Shown here: positions 55,921 to 63,464 of the stretch, one piece after another
Layout: the number at the start of each line of letters is the position of its first letter
Position numbering within the stretch: the stretch's first letter is position 1
DNA from: a virus
Virus record (IMG/VR): IMGVR_UViG_3300036715_001140
Span: 1-64,000 of that record
Length of the DNA: 64,000 bases
Strand: one strand, 5' to 3'
Position numbers and translations under genes: made by a program
Notes under the pieces: model-generated
What the model was told of the DNA's origin: nothing
The model's database searches: none
The model's input: the letters and a program-made list of their open reading frames with translations, nothing else

Positions 55921-56061
55921 ATGTTAAATTTTACTAAAAACTATATGTTAAAAACAAAGGTAATAGTATACATTTGCATAGTGTTTATTTTATTCAGCTC
56001 TATAGGTTCAACTGTATTCATTGAAGAAGTAAAAGAATCTGTTTCGGTATTTAGGATATGA
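55921..56061 (+). CDS. 46-aa single-pass membrane protein
   Basis: A short open frame with an excellent AAAAGGAG ribosome-binding site, starting 12 bp after the ligase stop and ending in an ATGA overlap with the next gene. Residues 13-32 are hydrophobic ('VIVYICIVFILFSSIGSTVF'), with basic residues before and acidic residues after. Function is unknown. The signals and coupling make it a convincing gene despite its length. Confidence 0.7.
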   Translation: MLNFTKNYMLKTKVIVYICIVFILFSSIGSTVFIEEVKESVSVFRI

Positions 56062-57221
56062 GAAAAGTATCTATAGCTGCTAGAAAAAATCCTACTCAAA
56101 ATAAGAAAATATCTGCTGTTGATTATTTAAGGCAGTGGAAAAATGATCCAAATGCCTATATTAGTTTCACTGAGATAAACAAGATAGGTATAAATCCTAA
56201 AAGTAAATATAATACCCCTTTAGGTATTTATACCTATCCATTAGCTACAGTATGGGTAGAATACGATTTAGACTATGCATCTTCACTTAACAAATTGCCT
56301 TTTGCAGCTAATTTACCTCATATTTGGATAATAACCCCAAAGTCTAACTCAAATATCTTTATAGATGATTTATACTCTGATTATACTTCTAAAAACTATG
56401 ATAAGGATTCAGAACTTTTAAAAGATCTGTTTATAGAAGAATCTTTAAAAAACATGGAAGTAGATTTATCTTATACTAATACTCATGATGTAGCTTTTAT
56501 AGAACGCTGGAAGAAAGAGTATAAACAAAAAGTGTATGATAAATGGGCAAATATTTATGCTAAGAATATAATAACTACAAAAGTAAAAAATCCTGGTGGT
56601 TTCTTTTGGAATTTATGCAGATTAATATCTATGAATTTAGCTGTCCCTTCAGAGGATAGTACTACACCAATTTTAAGTATAAATTCCTTTACAGATGTTG
56701 AAAGAAGAATAGCTTCTATCAAATGGAATTGGCTTTTGAGAAAATGTGGTTATTCTGGTTTTGCAGACAAACATGGACAAGGTATTATACATGAGTCAGA
56801 ACCAATTCAAGCTGTATTTTTATCAACAAGTTCTTTTAAAGTAATAGGAAACTGCAATAACATTTCACCTGTGTATAAAGATAAAAGAAAATATATAAAA
56901 ACTGCATCAGATCTGTTTCCTATTTTATCTAATGCTAAATATCATCCAAGCAATTTAAATCAAGATGAAGATAGAGCTTTTGATAAATTACTATTAGGTT
57001 ATTTGATTGGATTCTATAATGAATCAGTTTTAAAGGAACTACCTTTTAAGGTTGTTGTAGATAAAAACGTATTGTGGAATTCTTTTAATAAAATACAATA
57101 TGAAGTTCTTTTGGACTATTGTAAAGAACATTCTTATGAAAATTTAAAGGAAAAGAAATGGTGGAGAAACACTGCAGTAACTTATTTAGAGTTGATAAAA
57201 GAAAAGCATGATTGGAGATAA
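56058..57221 (+). CDS. Unassigned protein with IHxxEP motif
   Basis: A 387-aa soluble protein that I cannot assign. Around residues 230-260, 'GYSGFADKHGQGIIHESEPI' followed by 'QAVFLSTSSFKVIG' looks like a conserved core, with an invariant-type His-Glu-x-Glu-Pro segment. The start overlaps the small membrane protein by 4 bp. The N-terminus is basic ('RKVSIAARKNPTQNKK'). It lies downstream of the ligase in the same run. Confidence 0.5.
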   Translation: MRKVSIAARKNPTQNKKISAVDYLRQWKNDPNAYISFTEINKIGINPKSKYNTPLGIYTYPLATVWVEYDLDYASSLNKLPFAANLPHIWIITPKSNSNIFIDDLYSDYTSKNYDKDSELLKDLFIEESLKNMEVDLSYTNTHDVAFIERWKKEYKQKVYDKWANIYAKNIITTKVKNPGGFFWNLCRLISMNLAVPSEDSTTPILSINSFTDVERRIASIKWNWLLRKCGYSGFADKHGQGIIHESEPIQAVFLSTSSFKVIGNCNNISPVYKDKRKYIKTASDLFPILSNAKYHPSNLNQDEDRAFDKLLLGYLIGFYNESVLKELPFKVVVDKNVLWNSFNKIQYEVLLDYCKEHSYENLKEKKWWRNTAVTYLELIKEKHDWR

Positions 57222-57222
57222 G

Positions 57223-57459
57223 ATGAGACAGAGTGTATTGAGTGCTTCAAATTTAAAACTTAATAAAGTGTCAGTTAAAGATATAGTCGTATATTTAGAT
57301 AAAACTATAGATGAAAAAGATGATTTCATGAGAAGTACAAAGTCGCATATCTCCAATCCTTCTATTAAAGAAAGCTATTTAAAAGCAGAATCAGTTAAAG
57401 ATTTTGCTGAATATTTAAAAATGGCTATAAAAACTAATTCTCCACATTACTTAAAATAA
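57223..57459 (+). CDS. Small unassigned helical protein
   Basis: A 78-aa protein. I start it at 57223, where GGAG lies 5 bp upstream; an in-frame ATG at 57208 lies inside the previous gene. It is Lys/Asp/Ser-rich and predicted helical throughout, with no cysteine-based motif or membrane segment. Function is unknown. Confidence 0.5.
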   Translation: MRQSVLSASNLKLNKVSVKDIVVYLDKTIDEKDDFMRSTKSHISNPSIKESYLKAESVKDFAEYLKMAIKTNSPHYLK

Positions 57460-57479
57460 CACTATAGTAGGAGGGGTTA

Positions 57480-57860
57480 ATGATGAATAAGCATCTACAA
57501 CAACTTGTAGATATAGCTAGAGGGCTTGGAACTGAAGTTATTTTTATAGATAATATTTCTGTTTTAGGTCGGTGCGATTATCAAAACAAGAAGATTTATG
57601 TTTCAAAAAATGAAAAACTAAGAAAGAAAATAATTATACTTGCTCATGAACTAGGACACTGGCATTCATACTTATATAATAAAAAGAATACTAATATATC
57701 AAGAAATGATAGAGAAAAATTAGCGTATGAGTATGGTTGGAGAATACTTATAAATTTAAAACTTCATACTGTCTTTAATATTACGCCAGAAGATTGGTAT
57801 AAAATAAATATGTATAATTTTACAAATACCGATCCAGATACAAAGGTGGCATGGACATGA
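57480..57860 (+). CDS. HELGH metallopeptidase-like protein (ImmA/IrrE type)
   Basis: A 126-aa protein with a zinc-metallopeptidase motif 'ILAHELGHWH' at residues 54-62 (HExxH at 56-60) and a downstream Glu-containing helix 'REKLAYEYGWRIL' that could supply the third ligand. The N-terminal beta part ('EVIFIDNISVLGRCDYQNKKIYV') fits the ImmA/IrrE fold. No HTH domain is attached. The gene ends in an ATGA overlap with the next, a long charged protein that may be its partner or substrate. The ATG at 57483 is an equally good start. Confidence 0.7.
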   Translation: MMNKHLQQLVDIARGLGTEVIFIDNISVLGRCDYQNKKIYVSKNEKLRKKIIILAHELGHWHSYLYNKKNTNISRNDREKLAYEYGWRILINLKLHTVFNITPEDWYKINMYNFTNTDPDTKVAWT

Positions 57861-59608
57861 AACTAACTATTGCAGCAATTAAACTGTCAGATCTTAAAAA
57901 AGCTAATCAGAAATATGATTCAAGTAAAGATGATAAACCATCTAAAACTTGGTTAAAGATGTCAGATCAAGAGAAAGAAAACCTTGCGAATAAAGAGAAA
58001 CAACGTAGATTAGAAAATGAACGTAAAATTGGTGAAAAAATAGAACCATACAAAGCAGAACGTTTGTGGGAAAAAGAAAAGAAAGGTTCTGCGAATAAGA
58101 AGTCTAAAGCACCTGATAATACTAAAAATGAAGATAATGAAAAAGCTCCTGATAATGAAAAAAATGAAGATAATGAAAAAGCTCCTGATAATGAAAAAAC
58201 ATCAGATAATGAAAAAGAACCAGATAATACTAAAAAGGAAGATGTAGATGTAAAAACAGAGGAACAAAAAGAACAAGAACAAAAAGAGCCAGATAATATT
58301 TATTCAGAAGAAAAAGTTAAAAAGGACGCAGCAAAAATAACAGAAGAAGTAAAAGAAGAAATAAAGAAATTGCCTAGAGAAAAACGAAAAAAGATGGCAG
58401 AGGATATAGTAGCAAATAGATCAACCTATGTAAAAGACGGTAAAATTTTCTTAACCGATACTTATAGAAAGATAGGTGAATCTACCTTTGCTAAATTAGC
58501 TTTGTTTTCAGCGGCTTTTATAATATTAGGTCCATTTGCTGCGGTATTAGGTAGAGAAGCACTTGAAATAACAGATGACGTTCTTGAAGAAAGAAAAAGA
58601 AAACATCTTGAAAAGTTAGAAAGAGAAAGAGAAGAGCAAATAGAAAAACAGAGAAAGTATATAGAATCTATTACACCTAAGTCATTATCAATAGAAGATA
58701 AAGATACTTTCAGATCAGACTATGGTAATTTATCTAAAAAAGAATTGTGGTCTAAATATAAGAAAGCAGGTTTAAATAAGAATGATCTTATTGGATATTT
58801 AACATATGAAGAACAACTAGAAAAACTTAAATCTGCAAAAGCAGACAAAGATGGTATATACCATATTAAGTTATCTAAGAATATGCAATTTACTGGAAAT
58901 GAAGATCAACTTAGGCAGTATATAGAAATGCTAGAATTGAAACGAGACAGTACAGGACAACCTGATACTTATTATCAAGATGATACTAATAGTAAAAGTA
59001 AAAAGAAGAAGATTAATAGTAAAAGAAAATCTAACAATAAGAAAAAGGTCGTGTCTGCTGATGACAATAAAAATGAGCTTGCGGAAAACTCCGACATTGA
59101 AGAAGTTACAGAAGATGAAGTCAATAGCAAAAAAGAATCCAATGACCCGATTGAAGAGCTTAAAAACGTTACAGCCAAGAAAAAAGAAATAGAGGATAAA
59201 GATATAGAAGGTATTCCAGATGTTTTGAAGAAGAAATTGAAACAAGCTTTTGAAGATGCACCAGATAAGCTAGATGTTAAGTACATAGACACTGAAGATG
59301 AAGATGAATATGAAGATATTGATGATGAGAACGGAGAAAAGACAGAGGTTAGAGAACCTAAAAGTACAACTAAATACGGAGAAGAAATAGAAGATACTGA
59401 ACCAATAGATGATGAAGAAGAGGAAAGTAAAGATGATAAGATTATTGAGGATAAAATCTCTGAGGTAGTAAACTTTTATTTGAAGCGTGACCCAGTTAAA
59501 CTAAAAGAATTCTTTGAGAAAAAGTATCCATCATTAGTTAATAAGAAGAAACAAGAAAAAACTGAGGCAGCAGATTATATAAATTCTTTAGAAGAAGTAG
59601 ACATTTAG
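57857..59608 (+). CDS. Long charged, low-complexity protein with one hydrophobic segment
   Basis: A 583-aa protein. The start at 57857 overlaps the metallopeptidase stop as ATGA; an ATG at 57851 is also in frame. Residues about 75-150 are tandem Asp-Asn-Glu-Lys-type repeats ('APDNEKNEDNEK'). A single hydrophobic helix lies at about 208-235 ('FAKLALFSAAFIILGPFAAVLG'-like), followed by a coiled-coil-type Glu/Arg/Lys stretch. The C-terminal half alternates Lys-rich and Asp/Glu-rich tracts. It could be a membrane-tethered scaffold or internal virion protein. No family is recognised. Confidence 0.55.
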   Translation: MKLTIAAIKLSDLKKANQKYDSSKDDKPSKTWLKMSDQEKENLANKEKQRRLENERKIGEKIEPYKAERLWEKEKKGSANKKSKAPDNTKNEDNEKAPDNEKNEDNEKAPDNEKTSDNEKEPDNTKKEDVDVKTEEQKEQEQKEPDNIYSEEKVKKDAAKITEEVKEEIKKLPREKRKKMAEDIVANRSTYVKDGKIFLTDTYRKIGESTFAKLALFSAAFIILGPFAAVLGREALEITDDVLEERKRKHLEKLEREREEQIEKQRKYIESITPKSLSIEDKDTFRSDYGNLSKKELWSKYKKAGLNKNDLIGYLTYEEQLEKLKSAKADKDGIYHIKLSKNMQFTGNEDQLRQYIEMLELKRDSTGQPDTYYQDDTNSKSKKKKINSKRKSNNKKKVVSADDNKNELAENSDIEEVTEDEVNSKKESNDPIEELKNVTAKKKEIEDKDIEGIPDVLKKKLKQAFEDAPDKLDVKYIDTEDEDEYEDIDDENGEKTEVREPKSTTKYGEEIEDTEPIDDEEEESKDDKIIEDKISEVVNFYLKRDPVKLKEFFEKKYPSLVNKKKQEKTEAADYINSLEEVDI

Positions 59609-59619
59609 GTTATAGAGAA

Positions 59620-59645
59620 AGCCTGTGTAAAATTTTACACAGGCT
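59620..59645. terminator. Bidirectional terminator between convergent blocks
   Basis: A perfect 26-bp palindrome, AGCCTGTGTAAAA and its exact complement, lies between the plus-strand stop (59608) and the minus-strand Rz1 stop (59670). T-rich sequence follows on the plus strand (CTTTCTTTATC) and A-rich sequence precedes, giving T residues on the minus strand, so it can act in both directions. Confidence 0.9.
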
Positions 59646-59669
59646 CTTTCTTTATCTTCATCTTCATCT

Positions 59670-60005
59670 TTATTTGTTGACAACCGGAACTTTTGATGAT
59701 GATAGTTTATTTATTTCTAATAATGTATTATAGTTTTTATCTCCCCATAATAGAATCCTATTTAAGTTTTCTTGTAACAGTTCTAAATCTTTTCTACTTA
59801 AACCTCCTATTACTTCAGGATCATCTAAGCGTCTAGCTTTCACTTCTATTAATGAAGGTCTTTCTGAAACTGGCCATACTTTATACTGACAATTAATTGG
59901 TTCCGGTACTGGTGGGCAAACTATCGGTTTTTGGCACGCCGAAAGGAATAATAACAACAGGCTCAAGAATAGAATTTTTAGTGACATTACATTTAGTACC
60001 TTCAT
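59670..60005 (-). CDS. Outer-membrane spanin lipoprotein (Rz1-like)
   Basis: A 111-aa protein with a lipoprotein signal ('LKILFLSLLLLFLSACQKP', lipobox Leu-Ser-Ala-Cys, Cys24). The mature part starts Pro-rich ('PIVCPPVPEPINC'), as in Rz1 proteins. It overlaps the upstream Rz-like gene by 113 bp in another frame, the classic embedded/overlapped spanin arrangement. GGGAGG precedes the ATG. With Rz it would fuse inner and outer membranes at lysis, so the host is Gram-negative. Confidence 0.85.
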   Translation of the reverse strand: MKVLNVMSLKILFLSLLLLFLSACQKPIVCPPVPEPINCQYKVWPVSERPSLIEVKARRLDDPEVIGGLSRKDLELLQENLNRILLWGDKNYNTLLEINKLSSSKVPVVNK

Positions 60006-60381
60006 CTGTTAATCCTCCCAATTTTATTTCGCCTTGTGGAATTGACTTTAAATACTTAATATAATTTGCATATAGATTATTATATTTAGTTTCTAGCTTT
60101 GAGTTCTTTTCTTGTATAACTTTAGTTGTATCTATATACTTTTTAAGATCTGCGGATAACAAGTCATTAGATTTACTCAAACGATCTACCGATATTTTTT
60201 CTCTTGTTATATCTTCATTTAGACTCTGAATCTTTACATCTTTGGCTCTATTATCTGCTAATACTTTCTTGAAATAATATCCAAATCCTATCAATATTAA
60301 TACTAAAATTCCTATTATTATCTCTTTTTTATACTCCCATAAAATGGACAGAATTTTAGCTCCAGTGAATACAAAAACCAT
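59893..60381 (-). CDS. Inner-membrane spanin (Rz-like)
   Basis: A 162-aa protein with one N-terminal transmembrane helix ('EIIIGILVLILIGFGYYFKK', residues about 20-39) and a periplasmic coiled-coil region ('IQSLNEDITREKISVDRLSK', continuing to about 115). This is the standard i-spanin layout. It overlaps the Rz1-like lipoprotein gene at its 3' end. GGAGGAAA precedes the ATG. It lies 1 bp downstream of the phosphoesterase gene, so lysis and DNA-end genes share a transcript. Confidence 0.85.
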   Translation of the reverse strand: MVFVFTGAKILSILWEYKKEIIIGILVLILIGFGYYFKKVLADNRAKDVKIQSLNEDITREKISVDRLSKSNDLLSADLKKYIDTTKVIQEKNSKLETKYNNLYANYIKYLKSIPQGEIKLGGLTDEGTKCNVTKNSILEPVVIIPFGVPKTDSLPTSTGTN

Positions 60382-60382
60382 T

Positions 60383-60808
60383 TTAGTTTTCCTCCTTCAT
60401 TCTTGATAACAACCACTTTGTTTCATACATAAGTTCTAACATCCATATACCTTTAAATTTTTTACCTTTTAATTTAAAAATAAGTTTTTTGTTTGTAACT
60501 TCTAGTGGTATATATACACCACTGTCATATACTTTAACAATTCCTGCACCATACTCACCTTTAGGGATAACACCTTCAAAAGAAATCCAGGACATACTAT
60601 GATCTTCAGTTCTAATAGCTAACCTTTTTACTTCAGGTTTTTTGGGAATACCTTTAGGTACAGCCCAGCTAAATAAAACCGTTCCAACTTGAAGTCTTAA
60701 ATCATAATGTAATCCAGCTTTAAGTGCATTATGTTCTTGAACTACAAATTTAGGAGCAAATTTCTCATTATCCTTATCAAGTGTATCTAGTTTAAACTTC
60801 ATAGTCAT
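60383..60808 (-). CDS. Stand-alone LigD-type 3'-phosphoesterase
   Basis: A 141-aa protein corresponding to the PE domain of bacterial NHEJ ligase LigD, which trims 3'-phosphate and 3'-ribonucleotide ends. Residues matching the catalytic set of Pseudomonas LigD are present: His26, His34, Asp36, Arg38 ('QEHNALKAGLHYDLRL'), Arg62, Glu68 and His70 ('KRLAIRTEDHSMSW'). The spacings from Arg38 to Arg62 to Glu68 to His70 are the same as in that enzyme. 'GVIPKGEYGAGIVKVYDSG' completes the family signature. No ligase or polymerase domain is attached; the NAD ligase at 53461 could seal the healed ends. Confidence 0.9.
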   Translation of the reverse strand: MTMKFKLDTLDKDNEKFAPKFVVQEHNALKAGLHYDLRLQVGTVLFSWAVPKGIPKKPEVKRLAIRTEDHSMSWISFEGVIPKGEYGAGIVKVYDSGVYIPLEVTNKKLIFKLKGKKFKGIWMLELMYETKWLLSRMKEEN

Positions 60809-60814
60809 TTCTTT

Positions 60815-61033
60815 CTATTCATATACTAAACGAGGATATTTTTCATTTACTATAGTTTTTGAATTTGTACACTTTGTGCATACGTGTTCATAGAGAGTAA
60901 TATACTTAGATGTATCTTTAATATCTTTTTGAGACTCTACCTTACCTGTAAATTCTAAGTATCCATCGCAGTTTTTCTCTTCACATTTTAAAACTTCTTT
61001 AAAGGTTTTAACTTCATACTTTTCAATTTTCAT
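60815..61033 (-). CDS. Small zinc-ribbon-like protein
   Basis: A 72-aa protein with two Cys pairs, 'LKCEEKNCDG' (C-x4-C) and 'HVCTKCTN' (C-x2-C), about 35 residues apart, fitting a zinc ribbon. The start overlaps the stop of the upstream gene by 11 bp. Function is unknown. Confidence 0.6.
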   Translation of the reverse strand: MKIEKYEVKTFKEVLKCEEKNCDGYLEFTGKVESQKDIKDTSKYITLYEHVCTKCTNSKTIVNEKYPRLVYE

Positions 61034-61478
61034 TGGATTGCCAATTAACTGAAATTGAATATTTAAGATCTAAAAATTTAAGCCAAACAGGAATTCCTTT
61101 TATTATATGTGATCTAAGCTGATCACAGCTTATTGTCTCAATATCTTCTATAGAATACTCTACTATTGATCCTGCAATTAAAACTATCTTTTTTACATGC
61201 TGTTTCTTTTTAATCTGGCTCTTTTCATATACATCTAGCATTAAAGATACGAAAGTATAATATTGTTTATTATTGCAGTTAAAACAACCTATATCTAACA
61301 TGCTAAATACTTTATCTTGAATAGGATTATATTTAAAATATACTTCTCCACAAGATTCACACTTAACCATTGAAGTTAAACCTTGTGCAACTACATACTG
61401 ATAATTGTCATTTTCCAAATTTTCAGTTTTTGTTTGTCTAATTGTTAAGAGATCTTTTATCTTATTTTTTATGCTCAT
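61023..61478 (-). CDS. Zinc-binding unassigned protein
   Basis: A 151-aa protein starting at the ATG with GGAGG 5 bp upstream (an in-frame ATG at 61490 overlaps that site). 'KCESCGEVYF' and 'IGCFNCNNKQYY' provide two C-x2-C pairs for a zinc finger. The C-terminal half is mixed alpha/beta. A TAATTTATA element lies just upstream on this strand (61502-61510). Function is unknown. Confidence 0.6.
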   Translation of the reverse strand: MSIKNKIKDLLTIRQTKTENLENDNYQYVVAQGLTSMVKCESCGEVYFKYNPIQDKVFSMLDIGCFNCNNKQYYTFVSLMLDVYEKSQIKKKQHVKKIVLIAGSIVEYSIEDIETISCDQLRSHIIKGIPVWLKFLDLKYSISVNWQSNEN

Positions 61479-61501
61479 GATTTCCTCCATTTTTTATATA
61501 T

Positions 61502-61510
61502 TATAAATTA
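61502..61510 (-). promoter_or_regulatory. Candidate promoter element TAATTTATA (minus strand)
   Basis: The recurring 9-mer in the 32-bp gap between ThyX and the zinc-binding gene, oriented toward the latter and 23 bp before its start codon. Confidence 0.3.
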
Positions 61511-62287
61511 TTAAATATCAGTTTTGTGAGGGCGTAGCCCACAGTGCTTTGCTTTAGCTTCAGGGCAGTATCCTAGTTTAATACACTTAGGTCCAGCATT
61601 TTCAAATACTACAGGATCTAGTTCTTTACAGATTCTAAGCATTTCTCTAGCCATACCTCGGATTTCCCATTGAGCGCAACTGCAGGTACGTTCAGCAAAG
61701 AAATCAAGAAGAGCATGACTATTCATCTGAATCATTATCTTTGTTTTTGATGCTTCTAGGAGACCAAAGCGACTGTCTTCATTAGGCACAGACTTAGCCT
61801 GCATTCCTTCGTACCATTGATGAGATATATCCGCTAATTCTTCTAAAGATACTTGTATATCCATACCTTTCTTAAATTCAGGACTCTCTTGTAAATTACC
61901 AGGTAAACAATTAAAAGGTATACGAATAGTAGCAGTTTTACCTTCAAGACTCTTAGGTACAATTATCTGATATTCCCCATCTTGACTTGTGTAGCGCATA
62001 CTTTCTTGGGCGTAACTAGCAATCCTTTTTCTTACAAGTTGATGAGTCAATGTTCTTGATACTCCCTCTACACCAAAAATCCAATTATCAAACTCTAGTA
62101 CAGATAAATGGCCGTAGCCTACTACTCGTTTAAGAATAGCTTCATCATCACTATCGTCATTCATTATTTCAGTTATAGACTTCGGGCTGGTACAGAACTT
62201 AGCGGCCTTTGCACTCAAGCGTTCTTGGCTACGGATAGTAGGTGCTTGCAGACAAACAACCTTACACTCAACGACCTTTACACTCAC
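61511..62287 (-). CDS. thyX: Flavin-dependent thymidylate synthase
   Basis: A 258-aa enzyme that makes dTMP from dUMP using FAD and methylene-THF. The ThyX motif appears at residues 86-99 as 'RKRIASYAQESMRY', with Lys in place of the usual second-position His of RHR. 'GHLSVLEFDNWIFGVEG' and 'ERTCSCAQWEIRGMAREML' are other conserved parts. The start is GTG at 62287 with AAGGAG 8 bp upstream. It supports thymidine supply during replication of AT-rich phage DNA. Confidence 0.95.
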   Translation of the reverse strand: MSVKVVECKVVCLQAPTIRSQERLSAKAAKFCTSPKSITEIMNDDSDDEAILKRVVGYGHLSVLEFDNWIFGVEGVSRTLTHQLVRKRIASYAQESMRYTSQDGEYQIIVPKSLEGKTATIRIPFNCLPGNLQESPEFKKGMDIQVSLEELADISHQWYEGMQAKSVPNEDSRFGLLEASKTKIMIQMNSHALLDFFAERTCSCAQWEIRGMAREMLRICKELDPVVFENAGPKCIKLGYCPEAKAKHCGLRPHKTDI

Positions 62288-62537
62288 AATTATTCTCCTT
62301 ACCTAGTCTTAGTTCAATTAAATTATCTATTACTAATATTAGTTCTTCAACAGTTACACCCTCGCTAATCTTTTGCTCTAAATGTTCAATAGTTAAACCA
62401 CTAGCCTTATGTAGTAGTTCTAAAAAATTAAATTCCTCATCTGTGATACTTTCAAAGTCTGTACTAACTAGATACTCAACAAATTTTTTAATTTGTACTG
62501 CATATTTACTACATTCAATCTGATCTTTAAAAGTCAT
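62268..62537 (-). CDS. Small unassigned protein upstream of thyX
   Basis: An 89-aa, acidic, helical protein that overlaps the thyX start by 20 bp. AGAGGG precedes its ATG. The end contains 'NCECKGR'. No family is recognised. Tight overlap suggests translational coupling with thyX. Confidence 0.55.
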   Translation of the reverse strand: MTFKDQIECSKYAVQIKKFVEYLVSTDFESITDEEFNFLELLHKASGLTIEHLEQKISEGVTVEELILVIDNLIELRLGKENNCECKGR

Positions 62538-62547
62538 TTTAACCCTC

Positions 62548-62961
62548 TTAAATTAGAATCAAGGCTTCCCTAGTATTTTTAGTCAAAAACTTTTTAATTG
62601 TATCCTCAGTTCCTCCTTCACGATTACTACTAACTAAGGCAATAAGAATATTAGCTTTATCCGCTATTTTAGTATTTCGTGCATAAGCAACTTGGGCATA
62701 AGCTGCTTTACCATTTATTTCAGCTAAATTTTTATCAATGTTCCATATCTGAGGATAATAAATAAGAATGGGTAATCCTAGTTCTCTTGCTAGTTCTTCC
62801 GCAAAATGATCTCCACCAGTAAGACAACCTCCAGAGACTATTCTTATTTTAGAGAAGTTATTTCCTAATCTAGCTATCTCTTCTAACAGGGTTTTCTTTA
62901 ATACCTTTTTATCATGATCCGAATTTCTAGTACGGCTTCCAATTATACCTATATAAGTCAT
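62548..62961 (-). CDS. SLOG-type nucleotide-binding protein
   Basis: A 137-aa Rossmann-like protein. 'YIGIIGSRTR' at the N-terminus, 'VSGGCLTGGDHFAEELAREL' in the middle and 'ARNTKIADKANILIALV' plus 'GGTEDTIKKF' later give the SLOG/DprA/YspA-type pattern that binds nucleotides or nucleotide-derived signals. It lies 3 bp downstream of the macro-domain gene. GAGG precedes the ATG. A role in sensing or degrading an NAD-derived immune signal is possible, but inferred from family and neighbour only. Confidence 0.7.
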   Translation of the reverse strand: MTYIGIIGSRTRNSDHDKKVLKKTLLEEIARLGNNFSKIRIVSGGCLTGGDHFAEELARELGLPILIYYPQIWNIDKNLAEINGKAAYAQVAYARNTKIADKANILIALVSSNREGGTEDTIKKFLTKNTREALILI

Positions 62962-62964
62962 CGC

Positions 62965-63462
62965 TTAATCCTCATGAGGTTTATAAATCTCAATAATTAT
63001 TTCATCTGAAATAGGTGTAAGTACTTTGTTCATTAGTGAACTTACTTGCATCCAATCTAATCCTCCATTTGAACACCCTAATGCAGGAATAGCTATTGAA
63101 AGTTTAGTATGGTCTTTAACTGTTGTTAACCGACCATTCAACTCTCCTAGTTTGAATACTAAGTCAATTAGTCCTTGTTCAATATATTCAAGCTTAGAAC
63201 TATTTCTCCATAGAACTTTGGTGGGGAAGTTAAAGATATATTTAGGATTATCTAGCAAGCTATAGGTCTTGTGTACACCTATTTTTCCTACTCGCACTTC
63301 ATTATTTTTACAAGACACCTTATACTCTTTAAACATCTCCGGAAATCGTTTCTTAAATTCAAGAGCAATACCTTTACCCATTACACCTTCACAATTAACG
63401 GTATTAACCCATATCATGCATCCACTATCAAATAGATTACCATCAATAAACTTAATGGCCAT
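62965..63462 (-). CDS. Macro-domain ADP-ribose-binding protein (DarG/TARG1-like)
   Basis: A 165-aa single macro domain. 'VNTVNCEGVMGKGIALEFKK' (residues about 19-38) is the ADP-ribose-binding loop in the form typical of the TARG1/DarG branch, and 'IAIPALGCSNGGLDW' is the second binding loop. DarG-type enzymes remove ADP-ribose from DNA, so the phage could reverse host DarT modification. AAGGA lies upstream of the ATG, within the tail of the frameshifted gene. Binding only, or hydrolysis of another ADP-ribose product, is possible. Confidence 0.85.
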   Translation of the reverse strand: MAIKFIDGNLFDSGCMIWVNTVNCEGVMGKGIALEFKKRFPEMFKEYKVSCKNNEVRVGKIGVHKTYSLLDNPKYIFNFPTKVLWRNSSKLEYIEQGLIDLVFKLGELNGRLTTVKDHTKLSIAIPALGCSNGGLDWMQVSSLMNKVLTPISDEIIIEIYKPHED

Positions 63463-63464
63463 AA

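Noticed and set aside
58931-59292. Several overlapping open frames on both strands in the charged protein gene
   Set aside because: Lys/Asp/Glu-rich repeats leave other frames open by chance; no ribosome-binding site, and the sense gene is continuous.
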